Assembly (NCBI GenBank): GCA_965227905.1
Contig: OZ245780.1
Coordinates: forward strand, 1,116,001-1,180,000
From: CBDDHT01 sp965227905
GTDB taxonomy: Bacteria; Pseudomonadota; Alphaproteobacteria; Rhizobiales; Methyloligellaceae
DNA: 64,000 nt
Direction of reading: 5' to 3'
This document shows positions 1 to 7,646 of this stretch, one piece after another. Made by a program: the position numbers and the translations under genes. Below the pieces are notes generated by a model. The model made no database searches. It was given only the letters and a program-made list of their open reading frames with translations, and was not told where the DNA came from. Numbering within the stretch: position 1 is the first letter of the stretch; each line of letters begins with the position of its first letter.

Positions 1-807
1 CCCACGGACTTCTTTCACGGCTTTCTTGATCAGTTCAGCAACAAAGACCAGCATCTTTTCCAGATCTTCGGGCCGGGACAGGCGATGCTCTCCGTCTTCT
101 ATGAACTGCAGCGCGATGTCGTCGCCTTCGAGTAGATCTTGAAGGGCTGTTGCATGGGACCAGAGTACGTCCGGGTCGCGCATGCCTTGCAGGATGCGGA
201 TAGGGCAACCGGGTGAGAATGTCTGTCCGGCAAACAAGTGCTTGCGCCCATCCTCGATCAGGGCCCGCGTAATCGCATAAGGCTCGCCATAATCGGATGG
301 GCGATAAAAGACACCCTCCGTTTCGATTGCTTGACGCGCATCGGGTGGGAAGTTGTCCCACATGAGTGCTTCGGTCATGTCCCAGGCCGGCGCAATGAGG
401 ATTACTCCAGAGATACGCTTTGCGTCGCCCGAAGCAACCAGCGCGCGCAGGATCAGCAAAGCAAGCCAACCGCCCATGCTGGACCCGACAAGAATCTGTG
501 GCCCCTTTGCGACATGCTCCAGAATGGCCAGACTCTCCTCCAGCCAACGGGTCATGGTGCCGTCTGTAAAATCGCCTTCAGAGGCTCCATGTCCGGAGCA
601 ATCGAAGCGAGTCATTGCGATTTCATAATTCGTCGCCCACTCGGCCAGGATACTTGCCTTTGTACTGACCATGTCGGACTTGAGGCCTGATAGCCACAAC
701 AGGCCCGGAGTGTCGTCGATGTTTCCGGGGCTTGCCAGATAGGCGATCTTGCGTGTCCAGCCATCGGCGCCGGTCACTTCGAGGAATTGCGGATTTTCTT
801 CTGCCAT
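1..807 (-). CDS. alpha/beta hydrolase (partial, 3' end outside window)
   Basis: A serine hydrolase of the alpha/beta fold, probably a cytoplasmic esterase or thioesterase resembling the ABHD10/2-hydroxymuconate-semialdehyde hydrolase group; the substrate cannot be told. The 269 visible codons start at ATG 807 and contain no stop, so the C-terminus lies beyond base 1. The nucleophile elbow GSSMGG puts the catalytic Ser near residue 110, with acid Asp near 211 (GMRDPDV) and His near 241 (DGEHRLS), so the triad is complete. There is no signal peptide. The gene is divergent from the glycosyltransferase, with only about 50 bp between the probable starts, so the two promoters must overlap one or other coding start. 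Fold and triad are seen; substrate is unknown. Confidence 0.85.
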   Translation of the reverse strand, partial: MAEENPQFLEVTGADGWTRKIAYLASPGNIDDTPGLLWLSGLKSDMVSTKASILAEWATNYEIAMTRFDCSGHGASEGDFTDGTMTRWLEESLAILEHVAKGPQILVGSSMGGWLALLILRALVASGDAKRISGVILIAPAWDMTEALMWDNFPPDARQAIETEGVFYRPSDYGEPYAITRALIEDGRKHLFAGQTFSPGCPIRILQGMRDPDVLWSHATALQDLLEGDDIALQFIEDGEHRLSRPEDLEKMLVFVAELIKKAVKEVRG

Positions 808-857
808 CCTATGAAACGCTCCTCATTAGACAGACCATAAAGGGTCCCGACCCGATC

Positions 858-2078
858 ATTCATTCAGCCACAGTCCTCCAGCTCATTCCGAAGCTCGAAA
901 CGGGCGGCGCAGAAATGGCCGCCGTCGAGATGACCGCGGCGCTCGTGCGAGCCGGCGGTCGCTCCATCGTGTTCTCCGAAGGTGGGAGAATGGTCGACGA
1001 GATAGTTGCCGCAGGCGGTGAACATGTCGTGTTCCCCGCAGCGACCAAGAACCCTGTTCGCATGCTTGCCAATGGTCTGTCGATAGCGCGTATCGTCAAA
1101 TCGCGCGGTATCGATCTGATTCATGCACGTAGCCGCGCCCCGGCCTGGAGCGGTCTCCTTGCGGCCCGGCGCACAGGCATCCCGTTCGTCACCACCTATC
1201 ATGGTGCTTATGGAACGCGTGGACCTTTCAAAAACACCTACAACAGCGTCATGGCGCGAAGTGACCGCGTCATTGCAAATTCTCGCTACACGGCGGAACT
1301 GGTGCGCACGCAGCATGGGACCGGTGACGATCGCCTTCGCATAATCTACCGCGGCGTCGATTTAGAGCGATTTGATCCGGCGTCGATCGATCCCGCCCGG
1401 ATCGAGCGTCTACGCACGCAATGGGGCGTGTCAGCCAATCAGAAGATTATTCTGCAGGCGGCGCGCCTGACGGATTGGAAAGGGCAGCGTTACGTGATCG
1501 ATGCTGCTGCAAAGCTCCGTCACGCGGATGGGCTTCAGGACACCGTCTTTATCCTTGCGGGGGATTCTCAGGGGCGTGAGGCCTATGCGGGCCGTCTCAG
1601 TGAGCGCATCAAGCATCATGGGCTGGAAGACAAAGTGCGGCTCGTCGGCCATTGCAGCGATATGGCGGCAGCATACGGTACGGCACATGTGACCGTCGTA
1701 GCCTCGACCGATGCCGAAGCGTTTGGCCGTTCAAGCGCTGAGGCTGAGGCAATGAAGTGTCCGGTTATTGCAACGGATCTGGGCGCAACAGCAGAACATA
1801 TGCTGATCGATGGAGATCATGTTGATGGTGTGACGGGGTGGTTGGTCCCGCCCGCCGATGCCGACAGTCTCGCCGACGCTCTTCGACTCGCACTCTCGCT
1901 TGATGACAATGTGAGGCGAACGATTGGCGAACGCGCTCGGAATCACATCGCCGCCCATTTCTCCGTCGACCGTATGCGCATGGCCACACTCGAGGTCTAT
2001 GACGAACTCCTGCGATCAGCGCTGGCACGCGCATATTCCCAATCCTCTGTGCGCGGCGTAAGTCCCGAGAAAGCTTGA
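858..2078 (+). CDS. glycosyltransferase family 4 protein
   Basis: A GT-B fold, retaining glycosyltransferase of family GT4, expected to move a sugar from a nucleotide donor to an envelope polysaccharide or lipid. The N-terminal acceptor domain opens with LIPKLETGGAE. The C-terminal half has the donor-site stretch AEAFGRSSAEAEAMKCPVIA, whose Glu residues form the EX7E-like motif. The start is uncertain. The conserved N-terminus begins upstream of the first in-frame ATG (915), and no ATG, GTG or TTG lies between 753 and 915 in frame. I place the start at ATT 858 (ATC 855 is equally possible) after AAAGGG at 839-844. TTG 732 or GTG 753 would overlap the divergent hydrolase. A one-base shift joining ATG 811 to this frame is another explanation. 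About 406 residues, normal for the family. Confidence 0.82.
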   Translation: MHSATVLQLIPKLETGGAEMAAVEMTAALVRAGGRSIVFSEGGRMVDEIVAAGGEHVVFPAATKNPVRMLANGLSIARIVKSRGIDLIHARSRAPAWSGLLAARRTGIPFVTTYHGAYGTRGPFKNTYNSVMARSDRVIANSRYTAELVRTQHGTGDDRLRIIYRGVDLERFDPASIDPARIERLRTQWGVSANQKIILQAARLTDWKGQRYVIDAAAKLRHADGLQDTVFILAGDSQGREAYAGRLSERIKHHGLEDKVRLVGHCSDMAAAYGTAHVTVVASTDAEAFGRSSAEAEAMKCPVIATDLGATAEHMLIDGDHVDGVTGWLVPPADADSLADALRLALSLDDNVRRTIGERARNHIAAHFSVDRMRMATLEVYDELLRSALARAYSQSSVRGVSPEKA

Positions 2079-2182
2079 CTTGCCGTCGCTTCTTTTCGAT
2101 CCTATACACCTCAGTTCCCGGCGGGCGGGGGAGAGTAACGCCGGCCGGGATATGACTTCAGGGCATCAGAGGAGAGGCCAAC

Positions 2183-2725
2183 ATCGCACGCCGACCAATT
2201 CGGGCAAAACCAATGCCCTCAAAGGACGGGCCCCGCGCCAATCAGGAAATCGAGGCCGAACAAGTTCAACTCATCGACGAAACCGGCGAAAATGTCGGAC
2301 CTACCGACACCGCGGAAGCGTTGGAGCGGGCTCGGGAGGCCGGACTCGATCTCGTCGAAGTCGCACCCAATTCGAAGCCGCCGGTATGTAAGATCCTCGA
2401 TCTTGGAAAGTACAAGTATCAGGCTCAGAAGAAGGCCGCCGAGGCGCGCAAGAAGCAAAAGACGTTCGACGTCAAAGAAATCAAGATGCGTCCCAATATC
2501 GACACGCACGACTATGACGTCAAAATGCGTGCAATTCGGCGCTTTTTCGATCAAGGCGACAAGGTCAAGGTCACACTACGGTTTCGCGGGCGCGAAATGG
2601 CTCATCAGGAACTCGGATTTCAGCTCTTGAAACGCGTCAAGGACGAGACCGAGGAACTGGCCAAGGTCGAACTCGAGCCAAAGCTCGAAGGCCGCCAGAT
2701 GATCATGGTGCTTGCTCCGCGCTAA
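2183..2725 (+). CDS. infC: translation initiation factor IF-3
   Basis: Binds the 30S subunit, keeps it apart from 50S and checks start codon and initiator tRNA. The N-domain (about residues 15-85), lysine-rich linker (KYKYQAQKKAAEARKKQK) and C-domain (KEIKMRPNIDTHDYDVK onward) are all present; 180 aa, full length. I choose ATC at 2183 as start. It follows Shine-Dalgarno GGAGAGG (2171-2177) by 5 nt and gives the family N-terminus ARRPIRAKP, which the ATG at 2213 would remove. Non-canonical starts are a known feature of infC and allow IF-3 to repress its own translation. The stop codon forms the loop of an intrinsic terminator, and rpmI is 731 nt downstream rather than adjacent. Confidence 0.95.
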   Translation: MARRPIRAKPMPSKDGPRANQEIEAEQVQLIDETGENVGPTDTAEALERAREAGLDLVEVAPNSKPPVCKILDLGKYKYQAQKKAAEARKKQKTFDVKEIKMRPNIDTHDYDVKMRAIRRFFDQGDKVKVTLRFRGREMAHQELGFQLLKRVKDETEELAKVELEPKLEGRQMIMVLAPR

Positions 2726-2741
2726 AGCGCGGAGCTTTTTT
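2714..2741 (+). terminator. Rho-independent terminator of infC, overlapping its stop codon
   Basis: A perfect 9-bp stem, GCTCCGCGC (2714-2722) and GCGCGGAGC (2727-2735), has loop TAAA and is followed by six T. The TAA at 2723-2725 is the infC stop codon, so the last codons of infC form the left arm. Confidence 0.93.
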
Positions 2742-2787
2742 GCTAAATCTCCAGCAGTTCTCGCATTTTGCTCGTGCTATCCAGCGT

Positions 2788-3290
2788 GATGGTGCCGTGG
2801 AATGGGTCTGAGTTTTTTTCGCTCACGGCTAATCCGCGCATTCGCGCGGGCCTCCGCGGGGGCGGCCTGACCGGCCGGCGGCCGCTTGGCCTTGCCTCGC
2901 TGGTCGCTCGGTTACCTTAGTTCCATGTGAAATCGTGCCGTATGGCTGGTGCTATACGGCACGATTTGCATTGGGTCCAAGACAACCGCGCCTTAGTGGC
3001 GCGGCAAGCGCGACCCCGCGCCGGCCGGTCAGGCCGCCCCCGCGGAGGCCCGCGCGAATGCGCGGATTAGCCGTGAGCGAAAAAAACTCAGACCCATTCC
3101 ACGGCACCATCTCACCGGACAGAACCAGCCATAAAGCACGATCTCGCATGGAACCAAGAACAACCGAGCGACCAGCGAGGCAAGGCCAAGTGGCCGCCGC
3201 CCGGTCAGAGCCTGCCCCGGGCCTGATCCAGGGGCGCCCCCGCGGAGGCCCGCGCTTCAGCGCGGAATAGCCGTGAGCGAAACAGACCCA
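2788..3290. repeat. three-copy ~140-nt dispersed element with a perfect 93-bp inverted repeat
   Basis: Copy A (2788-2927, minus sense) and copy B (about 2972-3111, plus sense) face each other; 2788-2880 is the exact reverse complement of 3019-3111. Copy C (about 3147-3290, plus sense) is a diverged third copy. All share a GC-rich core and a small hairpin whose 6-bp stem CCGCGC/GCGCGG is kept while the loop differs: GAAT in B (3056-3059), TTCA in C (3256-3259). A 14-bp hairpin (2930-2943 with 2954-2967) sits almost exactly at the centre of the A/B palindrome. Short ORFs across it look like read-through of the repeat. The element fills most of the infC-rpmI gap (2742-3456), which holds no gene. 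Confidence 0.88.
2930..2967. repeat. 14-bp perfect hairpin at the centre of the infC-rpmI palindrome
   Basis: AAATCGTGCCGTAT (2930-2943) and ATACGGCACGATTT (2954-2967) are exact reverse complements around a 10-nt loop. The arm ends in TTT when read as RNA but has no longer U-tract, so it would be a weak terminator at best. Confidence 0.8.
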
Positions 3291-3348
3291 AATCTCAAAT
3301 CCTTGTCCCAGTCTTCCCTATTCGCACCACCAAACCACCCACTAAACC

Positions 3349-3377
3349 TTGTCCAGCGTCCACGGACGGCGTATATA
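3349..3377 (+). promoter_or_regulatory. candidate sigma-70 promoter for rpmI-rplT-pheST
   Basis: TTGTCC (3349-3354) and TATATA (3372-3377) are separated by 17 nt, about 80 nt upstream of rpmI. A separate promoter is expected here because infC ends in a strong terminator. Confidence 0.45.
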
Positions 3378-3456
3378 GCGGCCTCCGAGCCGTCCGGCGG
3401 GGCATGCCGAGTCAGCTCACAATGCTTGAATTGACGATCTGAAAGGACCAAGCAAA

Positions 3457-3657
3457 ATGCCCAAGATGAAGACGAAAAGCGGCGCAAAAAAGCGCTTCAA
3501 GGTGACGGCCAACGGCCGGGTAAAGTGTGCCCAGGCCGGTAAGCGCCACGGAATGATCAAGCGGACACGCAAGTTTATCCGTAATGCCCGTGGCACGATG
3601 GTTCTGTCGGACGAGGATGCGAGAATCGTCAAAAAGTTTCTCCCCTACGGACGCTGA
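3457..3657 (+). CDS. rpmI: 50S ribosomal protein L35
   Basis: Small basic protein of the large ribosomal subunit, 66 aa, the usual length. The N-terminus MPKMKTKSGAKKRF and the KRTRKF and FLPYGR segments are typical of the family. It is followed 38 nt later by rplT, so the two are co-transcribed. Upstream, the link to infC is broken by a terminator and repeats. Confidence 0.97.
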   Translation: MPKMKTKSGAKKRFKVTANGRVKCAQAGKRHGMIKRTRKFIRNARGTMVLSDEDARIVKKFLPYGR

Positions 3658-3695
3658 AGCCACCGTATTAAACATATTCACCAAGGAGCCTATCC

Positions 3696-4049
3696 ATGTC
3701 CCGTGTTAAGCGCGGCGTCACCAAGCACGCCCGTCACCGCAAAATCATTACATCGGCCAAAGGTTATTATGGTCGCAGGAAGAATACGTTCCGCGCAGCC
3801 AATCAGGCGGTCGAAAAAGCTGGCCAGTACGCCTACCGCGACCGCAAAGTCCGCAAGCGCAACTTCCGTTCGCTGTGGATTCAGCGGATCAATGCCGCGG
3901 CGCGCGAGCATGGTCTGACCTATGCGCGATTTATCGACGGCCTGAACAAGGCCGGGATCGAGATTGATCGCAAGATGCTGGCGGATCTTGCGGTGCGCGA
4001 ACCCGAAGCCTTCAAATCACTGGTCGATCAAGTGAACGCCTCCGCCTAG
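3696..4049 (+). CDS. rplT: 50S ribosomal protein L20
   Basis: Binds 23S rRNA and is needed early in 50S assembly. 117 aa, full length, beginning MSRVKRGVTKHARHRKI with the long basic N-terminal tail, then the globular domain (RINAAAREHGLTYARFI). It lies between rpmI and pheS, 47 nt before pheS. In some bacteria L20 represses its own operon; I see no recognisable leader here to support that. Confidence 0.97.
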   Translation: MSRVKRGVTKHARHRKIITSAKGYYGRRKNTFRAANQAVEKAGQYAYRDRKVRKRNFRSLWIQRINAAAREHGLTYARFIDGLNKAGIEIDRKMLADLAVREPEAFKSLVDQVNASA

Positions 4050-4096
4050 GCAACACCGTTCGCGTAAAGCGCGAACTGCGATCCATGGCGTGAACC

Positions 4097-5185
4097 ATGA
4101 CAAGCACTGATATTGACGCGCTCGAAACAGAGCTTTTGCGCACAGTGGCTGATGCTGCCGATCTGCGCGCATTGGAAGATGCCCGTGTGGCAGCCCTTGG
4201 AAAGAAGGGCCGTGTTTCGGCTCTTATGAAGGGCCTCGGGCAAATGGAGCCGGAGGATCGAAAGACATTCGGTCAGGCCGTAAACGGCCTGAAAGAGCGT
4301 CTTGGAACGGCTATCGGCGATCGAAAGAATGCACTTGCAGCGGCTGAGCTTGAAGCGCGGCTTGCCACGGAGCAGGCTGATGTAACTCTGCCCATGCGGC
4401 GCGGACCGTTGGCTGAAGGTCGAATCCACCCTGTGAGCCAGGTTATGGACGAGATCGCCGAGATTTTCGCGGACATGGGTTTTAAGATTGCCGAAGGTCC
4501 GGACATCGAAACGGATTTCAACAATTTTACAGCCCTGAACATTCCGCCGGAGCATCCCGCGCGGCAGGACCATGACACGTTCTACTTCGCAGAGCGGCCG
4601 GACGGTTCGCGCCCGGTTTTGAGAACGCATACGAGTCCTGTTCAGATTCGCACCATGCTGGAACAGGAGCCGCCCATTCGAATCGTGGCCCCGGGACGGG
4701 TCTATCGCTGTGATTCGGATCAAACCCACACACCGATGTTCCATCAGGTCGAAGGTCTCGTCATCGATGAGAAGACGCATATGGGGCATCTCAAATGGGT
4801 GCTTGATGAGTTCTGCAAGGCGTTCTTCGAAGTCGATGAGGTGAAGATGCGCTTTCGCGCCAGCCACTTCCCCTTCACGGAACCGTCTATGGAAGTCGAT
4901 ATTGGTTATGCCAAGGTCGGCGACGAGATCCGGTTGGGCGATGGCGATGAGTGGCTAGAGATCCTTGGCTGCGGAATGGTGCATCCCAATGTTCTGCGAA
5001 ATGTGAATATCGATCCCGAGCGATATCAGGGATTTGCATTCGGCTTAGGCATCGACCGGATTGCTACGCTGAAATACGGCATGCCGGATCTGCGTCCCTT
5101 CTTTGCTGCGGACCTGCGATGGCTCCGCCATTACGGCTTTTCGCCCCTCGACGTTCCGACCCTCGCCCGAGGCCTGTCATCCTGA
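4097..5185 (+). CDS. pheS: phenylalanine--tRNA ligase alpha subunit
   Basis: Catalytic alpha subunit of the alpha2-beta2 class II synthetase that charges tRNA-Phe. 362 aa. The N-terminal coiled-coil (residues about 1-90) precedes the class II core. Motif 2 lies in RIVAPGRVYRCDSDQTHTPMFHQVEGL, and motif 3 GLGIDRIATLKYGMPDLR is near the C-terminus. ATG 4097 gives the usual length. pheT follows 37 nt downstream. Confidence 0.97.
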   Translation: MTSTDIDALETELLRTVADAADLRALEDARVAALGKKGRVSALMKGLGQMEPEDRKTFGQAVNGLKERLGTAIGDRKNALAAAELEARLATEQADVTLPMRRGPLAEGRIHPVSQVMDEIAEIFADMGFKIAEGPDIETDFNNFTALNIPPEHPARQDHDTFYFAERPDGSRPVLRTHTSPVQIRTMLEQEPPIRIVAPGRVYRCDSDQTHTPMFHQVEGLVIDEKTHMGHLKWVLDEFCKAFFEVDEVKMRFRASHFPFTEPSMEVDIGYAKVGDEIRLGDGDEWLEILGCGMVHPNVLRNVNIDPERYQGFAFGLGIDRIATLKYGMPDLRPFFAADLRWLRHYGFSPLDVPTLARGLSS

Positions 5186-5222
5186 CGAGGTCCGGGCTTC
5201 TTCTGCTGACCGAGACACGGAC

Positions 5223-7637
5223 ATGAAATTCACACTCTCTTGGCTCCGGGATCATCTTGAAACTGACGCCGGGCTCGACACCATCTGCGAAACGCTCACC
5301 CGTATCGGGCTTGAGGTCGAAGACGTTTTTGATCCGGCTGAGGCGCTTGCTCCATTTGTTGTCGGCGAGGTTATCGAAGCAACGCAACATCCCGATGCTG
5401 ACCGGCTGAGGGTATGCAAGGTGTCTGCCGGCGGCGCGATTGTGCAGGTAGTCTGCGGAGCGCCCAATGCCCGAACGGGCCTGAAAGGCGTTTTCGCACC
5501 GCCTGGAACATATGTTCCTGGTATCGATCTGACACTGAAGACCGCGAAGATCCGCGGCGTCGAATCTTCCGGCATGCTTCTTTCCGAGCGCGAGTTGGAG
5601 ATTTCAGACGAGCATGACGGCATTATCGAATTGGCAAGCGATGCTGTTGTCGGAGCGCCGGCCGCGCCTTCGCTTGGGTTGGATGATCCGGTTATTGAAA
5701 TCGCGATTACGCCAAACCGACCTGATTGCCTTGGTGTTGCAGGTATTGCCCGCGATCTGGCCGCTGCCGGAATCGGAAGCGTCAAGGACAACACGCCGAA
5801 GGCTATCGATGGTGCGTTCGATAATCCTGTTCCAATCGCGCTGGAATTCGACGAAGACCGATCTGATTCATGCCCTGTTTTTGCCGGTCGCCTCGTCAGA
5901 GATGTGTCGAACAGCCAGAGCCCGGAATGGTTGCAACGCCGCCTTACCGCGATTGGTCTGAGGCCGATCAATGCGCTGGTCGATATCACCAACTATGTGT
6001 CCTACGATCGTGGGCGGCCTCTCCATGTTTATGATGCTGACAAGCTGACAGGAACGATCCGTGCCCGCCTTGGTGCGGAGGGCGAAGCCTTCGAGGCACT
6101 GGATGGCAATCAGTATGACGTGGGCACGCAGATGTGTGTCATCGCAGATGACGCTGCGGTCTTAGGACTTGGCGGTATCATGGGCGGTGAATCAACCGGT
6201 TGTACCGATGAGACGAAAAATGTCTTCATCGAGTCGGCGTTCTTCGATCCGATCCGGACGGCAAGAACGGGCCGCAGTCTGAATGTTCAATCGGACGCCC
6301 GCTATCGCTTCGAGCGCGGTGTCGATCCGGCCTTTGTTGTTCCGGGACTTGAGCTGGCAACGCAACTCGTCATGGATCTGTGCGGAGGGACACCCAGCAC
6401 GATCACCGTAGCCGGAGCGGCACCAGAATCGGATGTTGTCATTGATTTCGATGTTGCCCAGGTGAAGCGACTGACGGCGCTCGATCTGCCGGAGACGACG
6501 ATCAAGCGCATCCTCGCGGACCTCGGTTTCTGGCTTTCCGGCCATGGGCCTGAGTACAAGGTATCCGTGCCGAGTTGGCGGCCAGACGTCAGTCAAGGCG
6601 CCGATCTTGTAGAGGAAGTCTTGCGGATCGTCGGCGTCGATGAGGTTCCGGCAACGCCGCTTGATGCATTGGAAGGTGTTGCACTTCCGGTTTTGACCCA
6701 AGGTCAGAAACGTGTGAGGCGAGCCAGGCGATTGCTCGCCGGTCGAGGCCTCGTCGAAGCCGTTACCTGGTCATTCATTCCTCAGCCTCAAGCCGAGATA
6801 TTCGGTGGTGGATCCGATTTGTTGGTTCTCGACAATCCGATCTCGATCGAGATGTCGACGATGCGCCCGAATCTGCTTCCCGGTCTGACGACCGCTTTGC
6901 AGCGTAACCGCGATCGTGGTGCGCCCGATGTCTCGCTGTTCGAAATTGGACAGACTTACGAGGGCGCAGAGCCGGAAGACCAGCGGTTGGTTGCAGGGGG
7001 CGTTCGTGCGGGTCGCGCAAGTCTGCAAGGCAACGGTCGCCATTGGTCCGGGATAATCGCAGAGAGTGGCTGGAGCGAGGCTAAGGCCGACGCATTGGCC
7101 TTGCTTGAATCTCTGGGCCTCGATCCAAACAAGGTTCAGATTGTTAGGGATGTACCGACCTGGTTCCATCCTGGTCGGTCGGGCCGGATACAACTCGGGC
7201 CGAAAACCATCCTCGGTTACTTCGGTGAATTGCACCCGGCGACACTCGATCGGATCAATGTGGCAGGTCCGGTGGCGGCCTTCGAGATCTATCTCGACGC
7301 ACTTCCCAAAGCGAAACGCAAGTCGCGAACAAAAGCCGCTCTCGATGTTTCGGACCTTCACTCTGTTCGCAGAGACTTCGCTTTTATCGTCGGGCGCGAT
7401 GTGTCCGGCGGCGACCTCGTCAAAGCGGCACTAGGAGCGGAAAAGCGTTTGGTTTCGGACGTGAATATCTTCGATATTTTCGAGGACGACAGTGTCGGTG
7501 CCGACAAGAAATCACTGGCGATCGAGGTGACGTTACAGCCGCGCGACAAGACACTAACCGATGCCGAAATCGAAGAGGTCGCAGCCAAGGTCGTTGCGGC
7601 AGTATCGAAGGCAACGGGCGGTGTGCTCAGAGCGTAG
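5223..7637 (+). CDS. pheT: phenylalanine--tRNA ligase beta subunit
   Basis: Beta subunit of Phe-tRNA synthetase, with tRNA-binding, editing and anticodon-binding modules. 804 aa from ATG 5223 (MKFTLSWLRDHLETDAG), the usual length; an upstream in-frame extension overlapping pheS is rejected. The OB-fold tRNA-binding domain (about 40-150), the B3/B4 editing domain, the B5 domain (about 400-475) and the C-terminal ferredoxin-like anticodon domain (SVRRDFAFIV ... DKTLTDAEIEE) appear in order. It is the last gene of the rpmI-rplT-pheST unit and converges on the caspase gene, with 9 nt between stops. Confidence 0.97.
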   Translation: MKFTLSWLRDHLETDAGLDTICETLTRIGLEVEDVFDPAEALAPFVVGEVIEATQHPDADRLRVCKVSAGGAIVQVVCGAPNARTGLKGVFAPPGTYVPGIDLTLKTAKIRGVESSGMLLSERELEISDEHDGIIELASDAVVGAPAAPSLGLDDPVIEIAITPNRPDCLGVAGIARDLAAAGIGSVKDNTPKAIDGAFDNPVPIALEFDEDRSDSCPVFAGRLVRDVSNSQSPEWLQRRLTAIGLRPINALVDITNYVSYDRGRPLHVYDADKLTGTIRARLGAEGEAFEALDGNQYDVGTQMCVIADDAAVLGLGGIMGGESTGCTDETKNVFIESAFFDPIRTARTGRSLNVQSDARYRFERGVDPAFVVPGLELATQLVMDLCGGTPSTITVAGAAPESDVVIDFDVAQVKRLTALDLPETTIKRILADLGFWLSGHGPEYKVSVPSWRPDVSQGADLVEEVLRIVGVDEVPATPLDALEGVALPVLTQGQKRVRRARRLLAGRGLVEAVTWSFIPQPQAEIFGGGSDLLVLDNPISIEMSTMRPNLLPGLTTALQRNRDRGAPDVSLFEIGQTYEGAEPEDQRLVAGGVRAGRASLQGNGRHWSGIIAESGWSEAKADALALLESLGLDPNKVQIVRDVPTWFHPGRSGRIQLGPKTILGYFGELHPATLDRINVAGPVAAFEIYLDALPKAKRKSRTKAALDVSDLHSVRRDFAFIVGRDVSGGDLVKAALGAEKRLVSDVNIFDIFEDDSVGADKKSLAIEVTLQPRDKTLTDAEIEEVAAKVVAAVSKATGGVLRA

Positions 7638-7646
7638 CCCGGTTAG

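Noticed and set aside
2935..3270. Short open frame across the infC-rpmI repeats
   Set aside because: It is the translated repeat, rich in Arg, Pro and Gly, with no ribosome site; the same stretch is open on the other strand.
2788..3290. CRISPR array or insertion sequence in the repeat-rich gap
   Set aside because: Copies are inverted, unequal and without regular spacers, and no transposase frame or target duplication is present.
4046..4867. 273-codon minus-strand frame opposite pheS
   Set aside because: Shadow of pheS, whose motifs are intact on the plus strand.
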